Assembly (NCBI GenBank): GCA_905250025.1
Contig: CAJNOJ010000210.1
Span: 120,275-184,274, forward strand
From: Adineta ricciae
Lineage: Eukaryota; Rotifera; Eurotatoria; Adinetida; Adinetidae
Direction: 5' to 3'
Length of the DNA: 64,000 nt
Of the stretch, positions 63,501-64,000 are shown piece by piece. Every line of letters starts with the position of its first letter. The first letter of the stretch is position 1. Below the pieces are notes generated by a model that was given only the letters and a program-made list of their open reading frames with translations, did not search any database and was not told the DNA's origin. Position numbers and translations under genes: made by a program.

Positions 63501-64000
63501 ATTACGTTTTTCATGACACACTGTTAAAAGGTTTGATCAAATAGTCCTTTTCACAAAATCGATCAGCATTTCTCTTCCCGTAGGAAACTATGACTTCGCA
63601 AAGGATGTATTAGATTCATTAGATCATCAAAGATCAAACATTGCACATTGGAATAGACGAGGTGGTTTTGCAAGACAATATATTGAACTATTGGTCATAT
63701 TCGAAAAGCTGAAGCATGGACAAACTTCACTCACGAATCGTATCCATTCGAATATCCTTTCTCAAGTACAACGATTATGTGATCAACTGACTGATATTAT
63801 CGCTGACAAATATTTCAAAAAGTATTCGATCTCTCTCTCTCTTTGAAAAATCCTTCATTGTCACTTTACCTTCTTCTTTAGAATCAGTCTTGTTGACATA
63901 AGTCGTCGATTATTGTCTCTCCTCAACTATTCTCTAATTTGTTCCCATCTTCCAAATTTAACCAATGACAATGAGGAAAATTTCGCTCGTAAACTCAATT
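57564..64000 (+). CDS. NUP98: NUP98-NUP96 nucleoporin precursor, 3' end outside window
   Basis: Precursor that self-cleaves into the FG nucleoporin Nup98 and the Y-complex scaffold Nup96. Exons: 57564-57615, 57670-57942, 57991-58176, 58230-58445, 58507-58587, 58637-58867, 58927-60231, 60282-60683, 60740-61366, 61415-61477, 61527-61706, 61762-61968, 62183-62388, 62448-62609, 62664-63022, 63077-63232, 63283-63530, 63584-63821, 63882->64000, about 1770 aa in phase. N-terminal FG repeats surround the GLEBS motif (CICAMKEYINKSLEELRMED), which binds RAE1. The autoproteolytic domain (about 900-1015) has EDYYMKPSTAELKKFFDDKG, GSVTFYGQVNV and KPPVGVELN, and ends VEHFTRYGL. Human has HFS at the cut; here it is HFT (Thr1005). 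A poly-Gln linker follows. The Nup96 helical part includes VLQLCRLLWGPVQ, LALHLWF and YWQLSVFVLLHI. Exons 9-12 in the weakly conserved linker are less certain. Confidence 0.92.
61060..61098 (+). repeat. CAA/CAG repeat in the Nup98-Nup96 linker
   Basis: Seven Gln codons, one Arg, then five Gln codons, just after the autoproteolytic domain. Probably length-variable. Confidence 0.85.

Overview
The window is nuclear DNA from a small, AT-rich, gene-dense animal genome. It holds 21 protein-coding genes and one decayed gene in 64 kb. Introns are mostly about 45-70 nt with GT..AG ends, intergenic spacers are often 130-500 bp, and every recognisable protein is metazoan (Ena/VASP, R7-type RGS, TASK-type K2P channel, RNF217, CCDC92, ARMC4). 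A rotifer, probably bdelloid, fits best. That is an inference from gene architecture and composition; no species-diagnostic marker was found.

Layout, left to right: MANF (-, cut by the left edge) is divergent from PTPDC1 (+). A decayed IRG-type GTPase follows, then poly(A) polymerase (-), Ena/VASP (+), an R7-family RGS gene (+) and a tandem pair of DPY30 genes (+). Next are a Rap1GAP gene (-), topoisomerase II (+), a TASK-like K2P channel (-), RNF217-type RBR ligase (+), XPD/ERCC2 (+) and an ENTPD4/7-type apyrase (+). The block ODF3 (-), ARMC4/ODAD2 (-), CCDC57 (+), CCDC92 (+) is all sperm-tail, cilium or centriole related. After it come an unrecognised single-pass membrane protein (-), a possible LURP-one-related protein (-), ArfGAP2/3 (-) and the NUP98-NUP96 precursor (+, cut by the right edge).

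Exon models were built by hand from splice signals, checked for phase continuity at each junction and checked against remembered family motifs. Several lengths match vertebrate orthologues closely: XPD 760 aa, ODF3 254 aa, and K2P filter residues at the same numbers as human TASK-1. The genes are mainly housekeeping, signalling and ciliary and do not form one pathway. I found no mobile element, CRISPR array, tRNA, rRNA or obviously new multi-gene system. The points most worth a second look are: a threonine in place of the serine nucleophile at the NUP98 self-cleavage site; a Nup98 without GLFG repeats; the decayed IRG GTPase; the tandem DPY30 pair with a possible trans-splice site; stop-free in-frame introns in XPD and ArfGAP; in-frame alternative splice sites; and the ciliary gene neighbourhood.
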